Positions 4,697 through 5,371 of a stretch of DNA of 5,371 nucleotides are shown here, in pieces. Both the position numbers and the translations under genes were made by a program. This DNA comes from Promethearchaeota archaeon (lineage in GTDB: Archaea > Asgardarchaeota > Lokiarchaeia > Sigyniarchaeales > SOKP01). The notes under the pieces were generated by a model. It saw only the letters and a list, made by a program, of their open reading frames with translations, did not search any database and had not been told where the DNA came from. How positions within the stretch are numbered: the first letter of the stretch is position 1; every line of letters starts with the position of its first letter. Location of the stretch: NCBI GenBank assembly GCA_030606095.1, contig JAUWHC010000224.1, forward strand, positions 1 to 5,371, given 5' to 3'.

Positions 4697-5371
4697 TTAC
4701 ATATTATTTTCTATCTTCTTAAAATTACCGTGTTTACCTTTACCTTTAGTAAAAGCTTGACTTCCCTCTATGTATTCTCCGCTTTCTAAGGTTTTTAAAC
4801 CATATTCAAATTCATTTACCATCGCATCTTTAATATTTAATCCAAATTGTTCATAAGAGGAGAATCGATCATTCCTCATGCAAGTCTGTGGAAAAGCAGC
4901 AATTTCTCTTGCTAATTTTTCTGCTTCTATTCTCGATCGACCTATATCAACTACTCGATTAGCAAGTCCCCACGCGAGTGCTTCTTCAGCATTCACAGGG
5001 CGTCCAGTAAGAATCATATCCATAGCACGACTTAATCCAATAAGTCTAGGTAATCTCACAGTACCGCCATCTATAAGCGGTACACCAAATCTGCGACAAA
5101 ATACTCCAAAAATCGCATCTTTCTCAACAACACGCATATCACACCATAGAGCAAGTTCTAATCCTCCTGCAACTGCATATCCGGCTATAGCTGCAATAAC
5201 TGGCTTTGATAAAAACATCCGCGTTGGACCCATCGGACCATCTCCTTCTTTTTCAATTCGATTTCCTTTTCCTTCAGCTATAGCTTTCAGATTAGCACCC
5301 GAACAAAACGTTCCATTAGAACCCCATAATACAGCAACTAAAGCTTTTTTATCGTTTTCGAAATCTCTAAA
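4697..5371 (-). CDS. Enoyl-CoA hydratase/isomerase (crotonase) family protein, partial (N-terminus missing)
   Basis: The frame is open from the window edge to the TAA at 4697, showing 224 residues; the family is about 255-260 aa, so roughly 35 N-terminal residues are outside. An internal Met at 5233 is not the start, because strong crotonase sequence precedes it. In visible-fragment numbering, the oxyanion-hole pieces are FCSGANL (22-28) and AGYAVAGGLELALWCD (63-78). Then follow FGVFCRRFGVPLIDGGTVRL, RLIGLSRAMD and LTGRPVNAEEALAWGLANRVV. Glu72 matches the first catalytic Glu of rat mitochondrial hydratase (Glu144), but the position of the second (Glu164) is Cys92. Canonical hydration is therefore doubtful; a related acyl-CoA isomerase, hydrolase or lyase reaction is possible. 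It acts on CoA thioesters in the cytoplasm. It is followed 12 nt later by yjbQ, probably as an operon whose promoter lies outside. Confidence 0.92.
   Translation of the reverse strand, partial: FRDFENDKKALVAVLWGSNGTFCSGANLKAIAEGKGNRIEKEGDGPMGPTRMFLSKPVIAAIAGYAVAGGLELALWCDMRVVEKDAIFGVFCRRFGVPLIDGGTVRLPRLIGLSRAMDMILTGRPVNAEEALAWGLANRVVDIGRSRIEAEKLAREIAAFPQTCMRNDRFSSYEQFGLNIKDAMVNEFEYGLKTLESGEYIEGSQAFTKGKGKHGNFKKIENNM

Noticed and set aside
5231..5233. ATG as the crotonase start codon
   Set aside because: The 46 codons upstream to the edge are open and encode the conserved FCSGANL oxyanion-hole segment, so the true start is outside the window.

Overview
The window looks like chromosomal DNA from a low-GC archaeon. 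Three A/T-rich TATA-like boxes each sit about 28-30 nt upstream of a start codon, which suggests very short or absent leaders. The yjbQ-family gene has a GGTGAT ribosome site, complementary to the archaeal 16S 3' end. Arg codons are mostly AGA/AGG and Ile codons often ATA. An Asgard (Lokiarchaeia-like) origin would fit, but the sequence alone does not prove it.

Layout. (1) 1-752, minus: the first two thirds or so of a DUF2961/GH172 protein, a glycoside hydrolase family acting on furanosides, cut by the window edge. (2) 753-862: a divergent promoter region. (3) 863-2101, plus: a 12-TM major facilitator transporter of the drug:H+ antiporter type. (4) 2106-2639, minus: an unrecognised 177-aa protein, convergent with the transporter with a 4-bp gap. 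(5) 2663-2722, minus: a stranded fragment matching the last 17 codons of the yjbQ-family gene. (6) 2846-4234, plus: a 462-aa LAGLIDADG homing endonuclease. (7) 4268-4684, minus: an intact yjbQ/UPF0047 gene. (8) 4697-5371, minus: most of an enoyl-CoA hydratase/isomerase (crotonase) family protein, cut at its N-terminus and probably co-transcribed with yjbQ.

The most interesting structure is in items 5-7. The intact yjbQ 3' end (4268-4321) and the stranded fragment (2663-2722) are diverged direct copies, 42 of 50 bases identical at 2672-2721 versus 4271-4320, spaced exactly 1599 bp apart. The homing endonuclease gene fills the space between them. The simplest reading is that the endonuclease gene entered yjbQ near codon 122 and brought its own version of the yjbQ 3' end. 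The host gene stays intact with a substituted C-terminus, and the original tail is left behind the endonuclease gene. This resembles the C-terminus replacement known for endonuclease-bearing insertions in fungal mitochondrial genes (atp6 of Allomyces). I do not know of it as an established arrangement in archaeal chromosomes. If the element is removed on paper, the region becomes a tight minus-strand series: crotonase, yjbQ, 177-aa protein, with the last gap only 23 bp.

No RNA genes, CRISPR arrays or insertion sequences with transposases are visible.
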